From: Piezodorus guildinii
Taxonomy: Eukaryota; Arthropoda; Insecta; Hemiptera; Pentatomidae
Direction of reading: 5' to 3'
DNA length: 64,000 nucleotides
NCBI GenBank assembly: GCA_023052935.1
Contig: CM041298.1
Span: 24,208,192 to 24,272,191, forward strand
Below the pieces are notes generated by a model, which was not told where the DNA came from, searched no databases, and worked only from the letters and a program-made list of their open reading frames with translations. This document shows, piece after piece, positions 31,287-42,322 of this stretch; positions within the stretch are counted from its first letter, which is position 1, and each line of letters starts with the position of its first letter. The position numbers and the translations under genes were made by a program.

Positions 31287-32860
31287 CCTGAACAATTTCA
31301 AGCATCCTCTTTGAGTGGTGGGAGCAGCCTTCTGCAGCGCGGAGGAGAGGAGCTGCCTCTCTGGGAAGTTGAGGGTGTTAGCGCAGTATTGGGTATCCTT
31401 GAAGTTGTCGAAGTCGCCACCTTCCGGGCGGTACTTGCCCTCGCGGCGGCCGTACACGTGAGGGGAGAACACCTGGCAGGGGACGAAGGAGCCGTGGCCT
31501 TTCATGTCCATCAGCCTTCCGTTCTGGTAGCACACCTTACCTTTGACAATAACTACCTCCGGCACACCTCGAACCACCATTCCTTCGAAGATGTTGAAGT
31601 CGCATGCATGATTATGCGTAGCAGCTGATATCTTTTTGGATTTTTTTGGATTCCAGATGACAATGTCGGCATCAGATCCGACCTCGATGCATCCTTTCTT
31701 CGGGTAGAGGTTAAATATCTTGGCTGCGTTTGTGCTCGTTATTTCAACAAACTTCTCAGGACTGATTAGTTCAGTGTTGACCCCTTTGTCCCAGATAACC
31801 GACATCCTATCTTCTAGTCCGTTTAATCCGTTGGGGATCTTGGTAAAGTCGTCTTTGCCCATTTCTTTCTGATTCTTGTTGAAGGTGCAGTTATCGGTTC
31901 CTGTAGTCTGCAAGGTCCCTGCGGCTAGCGCCTTCATTAGAGCGAGAGGTGTGGACCTGGTCTTCCTTAGAGGCGGGCTCATGATGTGTGCGGCCGCGAC
32001 TTCGAAGGAGCAGTTCCCGTCGGGAGCTACCGTTCCCAGCCCGGCCGCCAGAGCCTCACCGTAGAGCGTCGTCTGCCCTCCCTTCCTCCTCTCCTCTATA
32101 ACCTTAGCAGCTGATTCGCTCATCACGTGAACGACATAAAGTGGACTTCCAGTCTGAGACGCTATCATAGCTGCTCTATTCACTGCCTCTGCTTCCACTT
32201 CTTCTGGTCGCGATAACTCGTGGCCTTCAGGCCCGGTCACGCCTGATTCTTTCAATCTTTGCACATTCTTCTCAATTACATGTCCGTTCTCAGCGTGAAC
32301 CATCGCCACAGCTCCGAGTTCTTTACACCGTGCAAATGCTTCGTAGAGCTCACTGTCATCTACCATGAACATGTTTTTGTATGCCATGAAGAGTTTGAAA
32401 GAGTTGACTCCATGCTGAGCACAGAGGAGTTCCATCTCCTTACTAACCGTCTTCGACCACCAAGTGATTCCGATATGGAGGCCGTAATCACAGCAGACTT
32501 TGGGATCCGCCATCGATCTGTACTTGTCGTAAACCTCCAACAAGGAGCGGCCGGGATGGGCTATAGCGAAGTCGATGACCATGGTAGTCCCACCGGCGAT
32601 AGCAGCTCTTGTGCCTCTGTAAAAGTCGTCGACGGACCTGGTGCCCATAAACTCGAACTCGAGGTGCGTGTGGGGATCTATTCCTCCAGGTATGACGTAC
32701 ATGCCGTCGGCCAGGAGAACAGCAGTTCCTTGGGGAGCTGCCAGATCATACCCGATGTCGGCGATGACGCCGTTTTCAACGAGAATATCAACATTTTCCG
32801 TCTTATCGGCATTCACAACTTTTCCTCCTTTGATCAGAAGTTTTGGAGATTTATTGCTAC
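31287..32860 (-). CDS. Dihydropyrimidinase/CRMP-family amidohydrolase, large exon
   Basis: Dihydropyrimidinase hydrolyses dihydrouracil and dihydrothymine in pyrimidine breakdown (cytosolic); CRMPs are its non-enzymatic neuronal relatives. The exon begins after TTTTCAATTTTAG at 32860 (phase 1) and ends AGG|GTGAGT at 31287 (phase 0): 524 codons plus two bases. All metal ligands of the active enzyme are present: [10 protein letters not shown], the carboxylated-lysine motif [22 protein letters not shown] and GTDNCTF, with [19 protein letters not shown] behind. This suggests a working enzyme rather than a CRMP. The apparent N-terminus MYISLFF is intron read-through; the true start is exon 44234-44267, which joins in phase as ...GAE-G-SNKSPK. 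Beyond the donor the intron frame stops after two codons (VS). One uninterrupted 1.57-kb exon is unusual for a gene that is multi-exonic in many animals. Confidence 0.93.
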
Positions 32861-33282
32861 CTAAAATTGAAAACATATTCATTATAAAAAATAAAGAAAT
32901 ATACACAATAAATCAACAAACGTAATTGAAAATAAAATATGATCACATGTATTAAATAAATACTCATTATTAGTTGCCACAATAAAAAAAAATTAAAAAA
33001 AACATGCGTTTAAATAAGCATCGTCCATAAAGTTTTCATATTTACTTTTCCATTTCTATTAGAGAAATAAAAAACAAAACTTCTTGATTGGGAAAAACAA
33101 TAGTTCTTGAACTAGTCCGTCTAATATCTACTGCTTTTCTAATTCAGAGGATAATTAGGTTGACGGACGGTCTAATTGCTAAAGTATATAAGGTAAATAA
33201 GGAAATAATACTAACAAATTTTATTTTATTTCATCTAAGTAGGTACATTATTAATTTTTTTTATTAAAACCAATATAGTGGT
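32861..33282. other. Intron 1 of the dihydropyrimidinase gene, no feature recognised
   Basis: AT-rich, starting (on the minus strand) upstream of the acceptor. No exon recognised. Confidence 0.5.
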
Positions 33283-33497
33283 CCTAGGATTTTTTAATGG
33301 GAGTAAAAAATCCTTAGTTATGCCGTCCTTCGGAGGGGACGTTAAAAAGAGGTCCCAAGCCTGTGCGATGTCAGGTACTCGTTAATCTAATAATCCCTAT
33401 TCTAATAAAGCCTGGATAGGCAAAATTTAGGACTCCCACTGTAGCATCATCCGATTAGCCATAGTAGCATAAAGTGACCTTAAATAAACAAACAAAA
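33283..33497 (+). repeat. SINE family B copy (body and tail)
   Basis: Body GCCGTCCTTCGGAGGGGACG, GATGTCAGGTACTCGTTAAT and GACTCCCACTGTAGCATC, tail AAAGTGACCTTAAATAAACA. The same modules occur at 3385-3675, 6968-7215, 51425-51540 and 53725-53796. Confidence 0.7.
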
Positions 33498-33778
33498 CCA
33501 ATATAGTTTCTAAACTGTAGGTACTATCGACAAATGTTATGTAATAAGAATATTCTCAATTAAATTTTTTATCAGAAAATAACAGAGCTAGAACGTGTTA
33601 CATTTTCTATATGGAAAGTAAAAAATTTATAGATTGAGAGGTATACACCCTTTGCTAAAAGACACAACGAAATAAAAAAACATTAATTCAAAGAAGTAAA
33701 TTATACTAGATATTAAATATCCCTTTTTTTTTCTTTTTTTTTTGTTCTTACTTTTTTACAGTTTATTTCGAATTGTTT

Positions 33779-34346
33779 TTCATCAAAATAAGGTCACCAG
33801 AAGAACTACTTTATACCATGCATTTTGCATCTTTTCTCGAAAACGGTTTCGACGATTTTGATTAAAATTTAATGCGCATTAATATCACGTAGGTTTCATT
33901 CTGTTTAAAATGGTCTGACGTGGCTTAAATGCCGATATTTTAAATTGTCTTTCTCTAAAGTACCTTTAATTTTGTATATTCTATACAAATAACTATATTA
34001 TCTTGTTACCACTGATGAAAAACAGGTAAATATATAAATTGAATGAATTCGATACCCAACTAAATGAGAAAACAGAAAAAATATAATTGTATGCAATTTT
34101 TTGTTTTTCAACATAAGAACAGTAATATACATGTATGATATACCGTTGGAAGGCTTGGAATTTTAGAAAAAATATTATCTCATACACAAGCTTTTAAAAG
34201 TAAGTAGAGAGTGATGGAAAGCCGATAAAAGTAAATGATTATTTTACATAATAATATAATATATTTTTTAATAAAACACATGTTTCTATAGAAATTCCAT
34301 TAATTAATTCTTTAATGGTTTTACTCATTTCTATCTCTTACTGTAC
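33779..34346 (+). mobile_element. HINE-like element, both ends missing
   Basis: Begins at TTTCATCAAAATAAGGTCACC (internal) and breaks off at CTCTTACTGTACTTTT before the terminal repeat. Matches 35296-35897. Confidence 0.82.
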
Positions 34347-34974
34347 TTTTTTTCTTTTGTTCTTACTCTTTTACAGTTTATTTCGAATTGTTCCGGAAAA
34401 CTAATCAAAACCTAATGGAATATATGTGTATCTCTCGTCTTAAGGAATATTATAACCATCACGCAGAATCTGTTTCCATTAGAAAGGAGAGAAAAAAAAA
34501 ACGACTAGTCTCTTATTGTAGAATAGCCGAAAACGTCGTACAACTAAGGGTAAAAGGTTATAATATGGGAATGGTTGAAGTTGATTTTAATTCTGAAATT
34601 GATTTTATGAGTTTTTTTATTCTTTAAAAACTGAACAAAGAAAAAAAATTTAAGCATATTTTAGGTTCAAAAATAGGGCTTTAAATCATTATATCAAAAT
34701 AACACCAATAAATCGGTATTTAATTGATCATTTTGCATCATAGTATTTAAGTTCTATTTAACCTGCAACACATTAAGAAATTTCAAATTAAAATTTTTGA
34801 GCTAATTATTTTTTTTTTTTTTTTTACGTGCCAATTGACCACTTAGGACCACGCAACAAATTATTTTTATTTGTTTTTTTTTTTTTTTTCTGTACTTTCC
34901 TCTCCTAGTCCTCATACCCTATATTATATTATTCCAAGCATTCACCGAATTGCAAGCTAATTTTGTTACTTTTT

Positions 34975-35112
34975 ACTTTCACTTACTATATATAGTAAGG
35001 GGAAGTATTGCGATCGTGAAAATTTTCGAATTCCAGTTTTCAACGGAAATACACAATTCAGGGTCCCCTGAGTCCAAATAACCAAGTCCCGCAAAAAGGT
35101 CTGTGTGTGTGT

Positions 35113-35210
<98 letters not shown>

Positions 35211-35897
35211 TAACTCCCGGGCGGAAACGGTAAGTCCTATGAAACTGAAATTTCATATTTAAGACAACTATACGCCCGAGACGTGACAAAACTTTTTTCA
35301 TCAAAATGAGCATACCAGAAGAGGCACTTTATACCATGCATTTTGCACTTTTTTTTCGATTTTCTCAAAAACGGTTCCGACGATTTTGATTAAACTCGCA
35401 ATATCGATGTAAAATTTAATGGGCTTTAATATCATTTAGGTTTCATTCTGATTAAAATGGTCTGACAGGGTTTAAATGCCGATATTTTAAATTGTCTTTT
35501 TTTAAAGTACCTTTAATTTTGTAGATTCTATAAAAATAACTATATTATCTTGTTACCACTGATGAAAAACAGGTAAATATATAAATTGAATGAATTCGAT
35601 ACCCAACTAAATGAGAAAACAGAAAAAATATAATTGTATGCAATTTTTTTGTTTTTCAACATAAGAACAGTAATATACATGTATGATATACCGTTGGAAG
35701 GCTTGGAATTTTAGAAAAAATATTATCTCATACACAAGCTTTTAAAAGTAAGTAGAGAGTGATGGAAAGCCGATAAAAATAAATGATTATTTTAGATAAT
35801 AATATAATATATTTTTTAATAAAACACATGTTTCTATAGAAATTCCATTAATTAATTCTTTAATGGTTTTACTCATTTCTATCTCTTACTGTACTTT
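34975..35897 (+). mobile_element. HINE-like element with expanded (GT)n
   Basis: Starts with the palindrome ACTTTCACTTACTATATATA and contains a GT microsatellite at 35100-35208. It lacks the terminal GGTAAGTGAAAGT...CAGA end, breaking off at the same base as the 33779 copy. Confidence 0.88.
35100..35208. repeat. (GT)n microsatellite inside the HINE-like element
   Basis: About 109 bp of GT with one TATG interruption; the same position holds only 14-20 bp in copies at 7754 and 10974. Confidence 0.95.
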
Positions 35898-36592
35898 TTT
35901 TCTTTTGTTCTTACTCTTTTACAGTTTATTTCGAATTGTTCCGGAAAACTAATCAAAATCTAATGGAATATTTGTGTATCACTTGTCTTAAGGAATATTA
36001 TAACGCAGAATCTGTTTCCATTAGAAAGGAGAAAAAAAAAAAAAAAGATTAGTCTCTTGTTGTCGAATAGCCGAAAACGTCTTACAACTAGGGGTAAAAG
36101 TTATTATATGGGAATGATTCGAGTTTATTTTAATTCTAAAATTGATTTTATAAGTTTTTTAAGCTTTTAAAACTGAAAAAAGAAAAATAATTGAAGCATA
36201 TTTTAGGTTCAAAAATAGGGCTTTAAATCATTATATCAAAATAACACCAATAAATCGGTATTTAATTGATCATTTTGCATCATAGTATTTAAGTTCTATT
36301 TAACCTCCAACACATTAAGAAATTTTTTAAGCTATTTATTTTATTTTTTATACGTGCCAATTGGCCACTTAGGATCACGCAACAAATTATTTTTATTTCT
36401 GTTTTTTTTTTTTTTGTTTTTTTTTTGTCTGTACTTTCCTTTCCTATTCCTCATTCCTTATATTATATTATTCCATGCGTTCACTGGCATGCATGCTAAT
36501 TTTGTTACTTTTTTTTAAATAACTGATATTTATAACATTTAAAAATTTCAATAATTAATAATGGTTTAATATTTTATAAATAAAACTGCACC

Positions 36593-36935
36593 CAATCCTT
36601 ACAATCCAAAATCCTTAATGCTCCTTATTTCGTCACAAATAAAATCATCCATAACCAACTTAATATCCCATTTGTTGTAGATTTTTCTCGTGCTAGATAT
36701 AATACTTTCAGTTCCAAAATTCCAACCCTCATAAGCCCTTTTGTCCGCAACCTATCAACCTCACATGTTCCTGACAACCCTCCGGGGCGATTGAAGAAGG
36801 CCACGGGATCTGCTTACGTAAAAAAACATCGAAGTTTTACCGCTACGTTGTTTCTTCACAAGCTTTTCCACGTACTTGTTATTTTTATACAGTTGCAAAA
36901 TTCAATAAAATAATAATAAAACAATAAAACATAAA
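36593..36935 (+). pseudogene. Jockey-like LINE 3' end fragment (second subfamily)
   Basis: Reads QSLQSKILNAPYFVTNKIIH, NIPFVVDFSRARY and NPPGRLKK, then the 3' UTR and CAATAAAATAATAATAAAAC tail. Only the last ~80 codons remain, with a frameshift near 36810. Confidence 0.75.
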
Positions 36936-36937
36936 AA

Positions 36938-37910
36938 TAAAATTTAGTAGCTGAGACTTTACTGGTTCTAGTGTAAAAAATTTGGTTTGTTTAATAAGAT
37001 GAGGGACACTCTTAGAAGGCAAGTAATATTTTATGTATTATATTTCATCAACAAACTGGGTCTCAGCCACTAAATTTTATTCTATTGTACTTATTATATA
37101 GAGGTATAATCTGTATGAGTTTCATCATTTTTCACTCAGTGCCTTTTGAGATATTTTGCTATAAATATTACTAAGTTGGAAAATTTTGCCTTATTTGAAA
37201 ATTTAAAATAAAAAAATGATATAGCATTACACGATCAAAATTTGTAAAACATATTGTGCAATGATAAGGCTATATAAGGAAAAATAATTAAGCATGAAAA
37301 TCATTTCTAACCTACCTTGTATGCGCGCCAAAGGTTTCAGTTGATTTAATTGTTCCAGATTTTCTTAAACCCTTTTTCGGCTACTTAGGTAGTGTGTTGT
37401 AAGGACCAAAATTATATTAAAAAAAAATCTCATCATCATTTTAAGTTTTGTTTGGTTCTTAAAAATTCAAAATTACCAGAGTTAATATTTTTTGAAAGAA
37501 AACGTCATTTTAACAGTTAAGAGAATTTTATAACTCCGTAACCAAGCTAGTCTCAAAGACCAAATTTATATCACTTAAACACATTGTATAGATAGGTAAT
37601 CTGTATTAGTTTCATAATTTTTAACTCAGTTTCATTTGAGATATTTCCGTGTAAACTTCGCGAAAATGTATTTTTGCCAATTTTGAAAATTCATATACAA
37701 AAAAGAACGATGTTCTCAAGATCTAAATTTTTACAGGAAGTAACTATGACTAAGCTATAAAGGAAAAAATAGTCAAACATGAGTCTCTTTTCTTTTAAAC
37801 ACTTTGATCTCGCTAAAAGTCTCGTGTTTTATTCATTTTCAAGAATTGTTTGACAACTTTCTTCAGTATTTAGAGAATGAGTCATAGGAACAAAAAATAC
37901 AAAGCATCTC
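36938..37910. repeat. Old tandem duplication, ~485-bp unit, unknown family
   Basis: Parallel segments: GTATAATCTGTATGAGTTTC (about 37103) and GGTAATCTGTATTAGTTTC (about 37594), each followed by TTTCACTCAGT/TTTAACTCAGT, GAGATATTT, and later GGCTATATAAGGAAAAATA/AGCTATAAAGGAAAAAATA. Diverged, non-coding. An inverted pair (AAATTTAGTAGCTGAGAC at about 36941 and GTCTCAGCCACTAAATTT at about 37063) lies at the start. Confidence 0.5.
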
Positions 37911-38618
37911 TTTATCTTATTGAGAATTTTTGTTTTGATTTGATACCTAAAAACTTACAGGAATTAGAAAGAATTTCCATCACATGTTTTGCTCGTGAAG
38001 CTGACTTAAACGGCTGCAACACTAGAAGTATTGGCTAGAATAAAAATATATTTATGGTTTTATATTTACGAAATGATAGAAAATAACCGATCAAAAAATC
38101 ACAAAAATCAAACATTTTGAGCGGTATGGTCTGGACGATTTCGAATAGATTGACCCATACTGATTAATGGAAAAAAAAATATTTACCTTAATTTAATCTA
38201 GTGTTATACAATTTTGGCCTCTTGATCGCTACTGTGAGTCGTAAGACTTAATTTTGATTTTTTTTTTTTTTTTTTTTTTTAATCCCTAATGTTGCATTTT
38301 TTCTTAAAAATGGAACCAATTCTTGATATCTAGCTATAAGTAAATCGAAGCTACGGGCATTTTATTTCCTTATCATTCAGTTGAATGAACGTATGATCCG
38401 GTCGAAACAAAAAAACTCTCAGAGAGCTAAATAATCTAATCTTATTCGATGCTATTGACCTTATCAGTGAAATAAAAACAAATCTTATCGAAAAGAAATT
38501 ATGATTTCGAATCCTAATAAAATTCCATAGTTCAATGCCGACATTTATATTTATGTTTAAAAATCTCTCTAATATTGCCCTATCGAATCAAAACACTCTG
38601 GACTTCTAATTCTTAATA

Positions 38619-38958
38619 CATGAAATATATAGTAAGGGAAATGATAGTAATTGTGAAAATTTTATAATTCGAATTTTTACCGGAAATCCACAATTTAGGG
38701 TCCCCTGAGTCCAAATAAGTAAATCCAGCAACCTATTCTCAGTGGGTGTATGTAGTAAGAATGGCTGTAAAAAGATAGTTCATATATAACAGAAATTTCA
38801 TATTTTAAAAAAATATGTTATAATTATTTGATATTATAAAATGAAAAGTAACAAAAAGCGGATAAAAGTGGGTCATTGTTTTAGATAATATTTTTTATTG
38901 TTAGATAATTAAATATAAAACAAATTTTTCAATCCAAACTCAATTTAAATCTTTAAAG
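38619..38958 (+). repeat. HINE-like element, internally deleted old copy
   Basis: Palindrome end GAAATATATAGTAAGGGAAA, GGGTCCCCTGAGTCCAAATA, then a jump to the AACAAAAAGCGGATAAAAGT part of the family near 38850. Confidence 0.65.
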
Positions 38959-39104
38959 TTTTTTTTTTTTACTTTAACTTACTATATATAGTAAGGGAAA
39001 GTATTGCGATCGTGAAAATTTTCGAATTCCAGTTTTCAACGGAAATACACGTTTTAGGGTCCCCTGTGTCCAAATAACCAAGTCCCGCAAAAAGGTCTGT
39101 GTGT

Positions 39105-39140
<36 letters not shown>

Positions 39141-39331
39141 CGGGTAGGGGAAAAATCTTTCATCAGACGAAGTGCAACTGTCAGGCTACACAACAGTGTG
39201 AGATTCCTACTCACTAAAAAAAACCACCTCCCAATTCGTCTTTACCACCCCACGGAACCGCTGTCAAGCATTACTTCATGGGGGGGCAGAAGGGCTAAAT
39301 GCCAGCTACTTTACTGGACATCTGATTTAGG

Positions 39332-42322
39332 CTAGGCCGATGCACCGCCTCTCCTTTCTTGCTCCTGTACTCTGAGTTTTCTGCAGATTTGTGCTGCATA
39401 ATCAGCTGCAGCGCTCCAACTCTCCTGACTAGCCATCATCAAGGAGACTAAATTTTCGGGTGATGCTTTTGTACTAAATTTAGCGTCTATCTCCGATCTT
39501 TCTCGAACGAATCCCGAACAAGAGAAGAATGCATGTTCCACTGTTTCTTCTATGGGATCACAAAATGGGGACAATGAACTTTCCTCTATTTTGAAACGGG
39601 CTAAGTACGCTCTGAAGCAACCATGCCCAGTAAGCAGCTGAGTGAGATAGTAATCTACATCTCCATGTTTCCGGGATAACCATGTCGATATGTCGGGAAT
39701 GAGGCGGTAGGTCCATCTTCCACAAGATGAAGCGTTCCAGCGTCTCTGCCATATATCAAGTGTATGAACTCTCTCTTGTTTTGCTAAAGAAGCCCAGTGA
39801 GCATCCTTCTCTTCTTGTTTTCTTCGGTAGATCCTTCTACGTTCATCTGCCAAAAGATCAATCGGAGGCATGTCTGCGATGACGCATACAGCGTCGTAGG
39901 ACACAGTTCGAAAAGCTCGAGCGACACGCAGGGCACTTCTCCGATGCACACTAATAGCTTTCCGGACGTATGATTGCACTTGACAGGATTCTGCCCAGAT
40001 CGGTGCTGCGTACAGAAGCGTGGAACTGGCTACATTGGCCAGAAGCTTCCTCTGGTTTCCCCTTGGTCCACCAATATTTGGCATGATTCTGGCCAATTCA
40101 TTTACCACATTCGCTGCTCTATTACTAACTTTAAGCAGGTGTTCATCAAATCGAATTCTAGCGTCAATATGCACTCCGAGATATCTAATTGATGGCTTGG
40201 ATAGGATATCGAACTCCCCGACGGTGAAACTGACTGTCTCCTTCACTTTCCTACTGGTTATCAATACTGCCTCAGTTTTATGATCAGCAAGCTGAAGGCC
40301 TGCCGCTGAGAGCCATTGACGAATCATAAAGATAGCCTTGTTCCCATTATAAGATATCTCCTCCAAGAGTTTCCCCCGAACTATGATTGCCAGATCGTCA
40401 GCAAAACCAAGCGTAGTAGTTTCTTCTGGCAGGGGTAACCTGAGCACACCGTCATACATTATATTCCACAGAAGTGGTCCTAGAACCGAACCCTGAGGAA
40501 CGCCACCTGTGACTTTGTAGCTTTTTAATCCTGCTTTCGTATCATACCTTAAAATTCTGTCGGTAAAATAACTCTCAATAATCTTCATGAGGTAATATGG
40601 GACTTGCATATTTTTCAATCCGTTTAAGATACAATCCCACCGAGCTGAATTAAAGGCATTTTTAACGTCCAATGTTATAATGGCGCAGTACTTCTTACTA
40701 CCTCTTCTCCATCTCTTTCCCGCAGTGGCTTCCTGAGCAGTTTTGATAGCAAAACCGATGGCATCTATTGTCGATCTGCCCTTCCGAAAACCATACTGGT
40801 CATCAGATAATCCTCTGACTCCTTCACTAAAGTCAATTAACCTGCCATAAATGATCCTCTCCAGTACCTTGCCAGCAGTGTCCAGGAGACATATTGGTCG
40901 ATAAGAAGCAGGATCTTCCGGAGATCCCTTTCCTTTTGGCAGGAGCACAAGACGTTGCTTCTTCCACTGTGTTGGAAAGATACCTTCACTGAGACAGGCA
41001 TTGTACACATCTAAGAAGATTTGTCGCCTTGACATGATAGCCATTTTCAAGGCAATATTGGGGATATTATCCGGGCCCGGAGCTTTGGAATCCGCAATTT
41101 TCCTGCATGCTAAGTCTAGCTCTTCCATCGTGATTTCCGGCACTGGTTCTAGATCCGGCATTGCTATAATACCAATGGGTACTTCTGAACGTCTTGGAAA
41201 TAGCACTGCCACTATTTTTCCTAGCAATTCTGGACAGCTCGGAGGCGGCAATTTCGAACTTTTCAGTTTGGCCATAACCACTTTGTATGGCCTTCCCCAC
41301 GTGTCTTCCTCTACCTCATCACACAGCCTCTTCCAGCAGTTACGCTTACTTTCTTTTATTGCCTTAACTAAGTCCCTCTTAGCTTGCTTATGTTCCTGAT
41401 TCCGTGCCTCATATTGTAAGCAACCTCTCGCTCGCTGGGCTAATCTTCTGGTACGAAAACAGACTCGCCGGAGAACAGCAATCTGATCGGTCCACCAATA
41501 TACTGTCATGTGTCGTTTTCTCCTGGAAGATCTGGCCATTGATGCATCACAAGCATCAGTAATAAACTTCATCAACCGTGTTACACTTTCTTCTACTGTT
41601 TCTGGTAATTCGATTCTTTCTTTCATCATGATGTCAAAGGAATCTTTGTCGAAGGATCGATGGTTCCAACCTACTGCTGGCAGCGTTTTTATTTTTTTCA
41701 GTTTTCCATCTGGAACACTGACTTGAAAGCAGATGGCCTGATGGTCACTATGGGTATAATGATCACTAACGTGCCAACAGCAGTCCTGACAGGCAAGGTT
41801 AGCACTTACACAAGTCAAATCAATTATCGAGGAAGTACCATTCCTAGAGAACGTCGGAGTAGAGCCGGTATTTAGGAGAACAACATCAAGAGTAGCAAAC
41901 GTGTCGAGAAGACATTCGCCTCTCCTATTTGTATATTTGCTACCCCATGCAGTAGCCCATGCGTTGAAATCACCAGCGATTATAAGAGGTTGTCGACCAC
42001 GCAGTTCATGCTCAATACCATCAAGTAGAGCCTCAAATTCATCTTGTGGTGCACTAGGTGATGCGTAGACACTACAAATATAAATGTCTTTTACCCTGAT
42101 CCATATGAATCCTCTTCTTCGAATCGGTTGGACTTCCTGTATGAAGTGGTTCTTACTGACCCATATAGCTGCTCGGCTACTAAGGTCCTTCATCCAGGGA
42201 CCATCGACGTCTCTGTACTGCTCGCATAGTATAGCGATATCGATGTCCTTCTCACTGATAGTTTGCCACAAGAGGTCCTGTGCAGCTTCACAATGATTAA
42301 GGTTCAGCTGTAAAAACCTCAT
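39332..42322 (-). CDS. R1-clade LINE ORF2: endonuclease-reverse transcriptase
   Basis: 996 aa, intact. APE-type endonuclease: QLNLNHCEAAQDLL (R1-style start), CEQYRD, AGDFNAWATAWGS, TCVSANL and HSDHQAI. RT: ASYRPICLLDTAGKVLERII, QYGFRKGRSTIDAI, LDVKNAFNSARWD, GGVPQGSVLGPLLW, and the catalytic LGFADDLAI with both aspartates. C-terminal Cys/His cluster CDPIEETVEHAFFSC. No RNase H, as usual for R1. Its ATG overlaps the ORF1 stop as ATGA (42319-42322), an arrangement that permits translation by stop-restart as known for SART1-type elements. The endonuclease would be the determinant of microsatellite targeting. Confidence 0.95.
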   Translation of the reverse strand: MRFLQLNLNHCEAAQDLLWQTISEKDIDIAILCEQYRDVDGPWMKDLSSRAAIWVSKNHFIQEVQPIRRRGFIWIRVKDIYICSVYASPSAPQDEFEALLDGIEHELRGRQPLIIAGDFNAWATAWGSKYTNRRGECLLDTFATLDVVLLNTGSTPTFSRNGTSSIIDLTCVSANLACQDCCWHVSDHYTHSDHQAICFQVSVPDGKLKKIKTLPAVGWNHRSFDKDSFDIMMKERIELPETVEESVTRLMKFITDACDASMARSSRRKRHMTVYWWTDQIAVLRRVCFRTRRLAQRARGCLQYEARNQEHKQAKRDLVKAIKESKRNCWKRLCDEVEEDTWGRPYKVVMAKLKSSKLPPPSCPELLGKIVAVLFPRRSEVPIGIIAMPDLEPVPEITMEELDLACRKIADSKAPGPDNIPNIALKMAIMSRRQIFLDVYNACLSEGIFPTQWKKQRLVLLPKGKGSPEDPASYRPICLLDTAGKVLERIIYGRLIDFSEGVRGLSDDQYGFRKGRSTIDAIGFAIKTAQEATAGKRWRRGSKKYCAIITLDVKNAFNSARWDCILNGLKNMQVPYYLMKIIESYFTDRILRYDTKAGLKSYKVTGGVPQGSVLGPLLWNIMYDGVLRLPLPEETTTLGFADDLAIIVRGKLLEEISYNGNKAIFMIRQWLSAAGLQLADHKTEAVLITSRKVKETVSFTVGEFDILSKPSIRYLGVHIDARIRFDEHLLKVSNRAANVVNELARIMPNIGGPRGNQRKLLANVASSTLLYAAPIWAESCQVQSYVRKAISVHRRSALRVARAFRTVSYDAVCVIADMPPIDLLADERRRIYRRKQEEKDAHWASLAKQERVHTLDIWQRRWNASSCGRWTYRLIPDISTWLSRKHGDVDYYLTQLLTGHGCFRAYLARFKIEESSLSPFCDPIEETVEHAFFSCSGFVRERSEIDAKFSTKASPENLVSLMMASQESWSAAADYAAQICRKLRVQEQERRGGASA

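Larger units (their letters stand above)
33733..36517 (+). repeat. Local tandem duplication of a HINE-like/host composite unit
   Basis: Order: a 46-bp stub of unit H (33733-33778), HINE-like part (33779-34346), unit H (34347-34970), HINE-like copy (34975-35897), unit H again (35898-36517). Both H units start TTTCTTTTGTTCTTACTC and end GCTAATTTTGTTACTTTTTT. They are over 90% alike by eye, and both HINE-like parts end at the same internal base (TCTTACTGTACTTTT). Confidence 0.8.

Noticed and set aside
32861..32906. N-terminal extension MYISLFF... of the dihydropyrimidinase frame
   Set aside because: It lies upstream of a clear splice acceptor and is AT-rich intron; exon 44234-44267 provides the start.
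31876..32925. Plus-strand frames of 94 and 201 aa
   Set aside because: Antisense shadows of the dihydropyrimidinase exon.
34388..34627. 79-aa frame in repeat unit H
   Set aside because: The second copy of the unit (35898-36517) breaks the frame, so there is no coding constraint.
34966..35313. 115-aa frame rich in His-Thr repeats
   Set aside because: Translation of the GT/CA microsatellite within a HINE-like copy; the same artefact occurs at 42786-43052 and 55441-55722.
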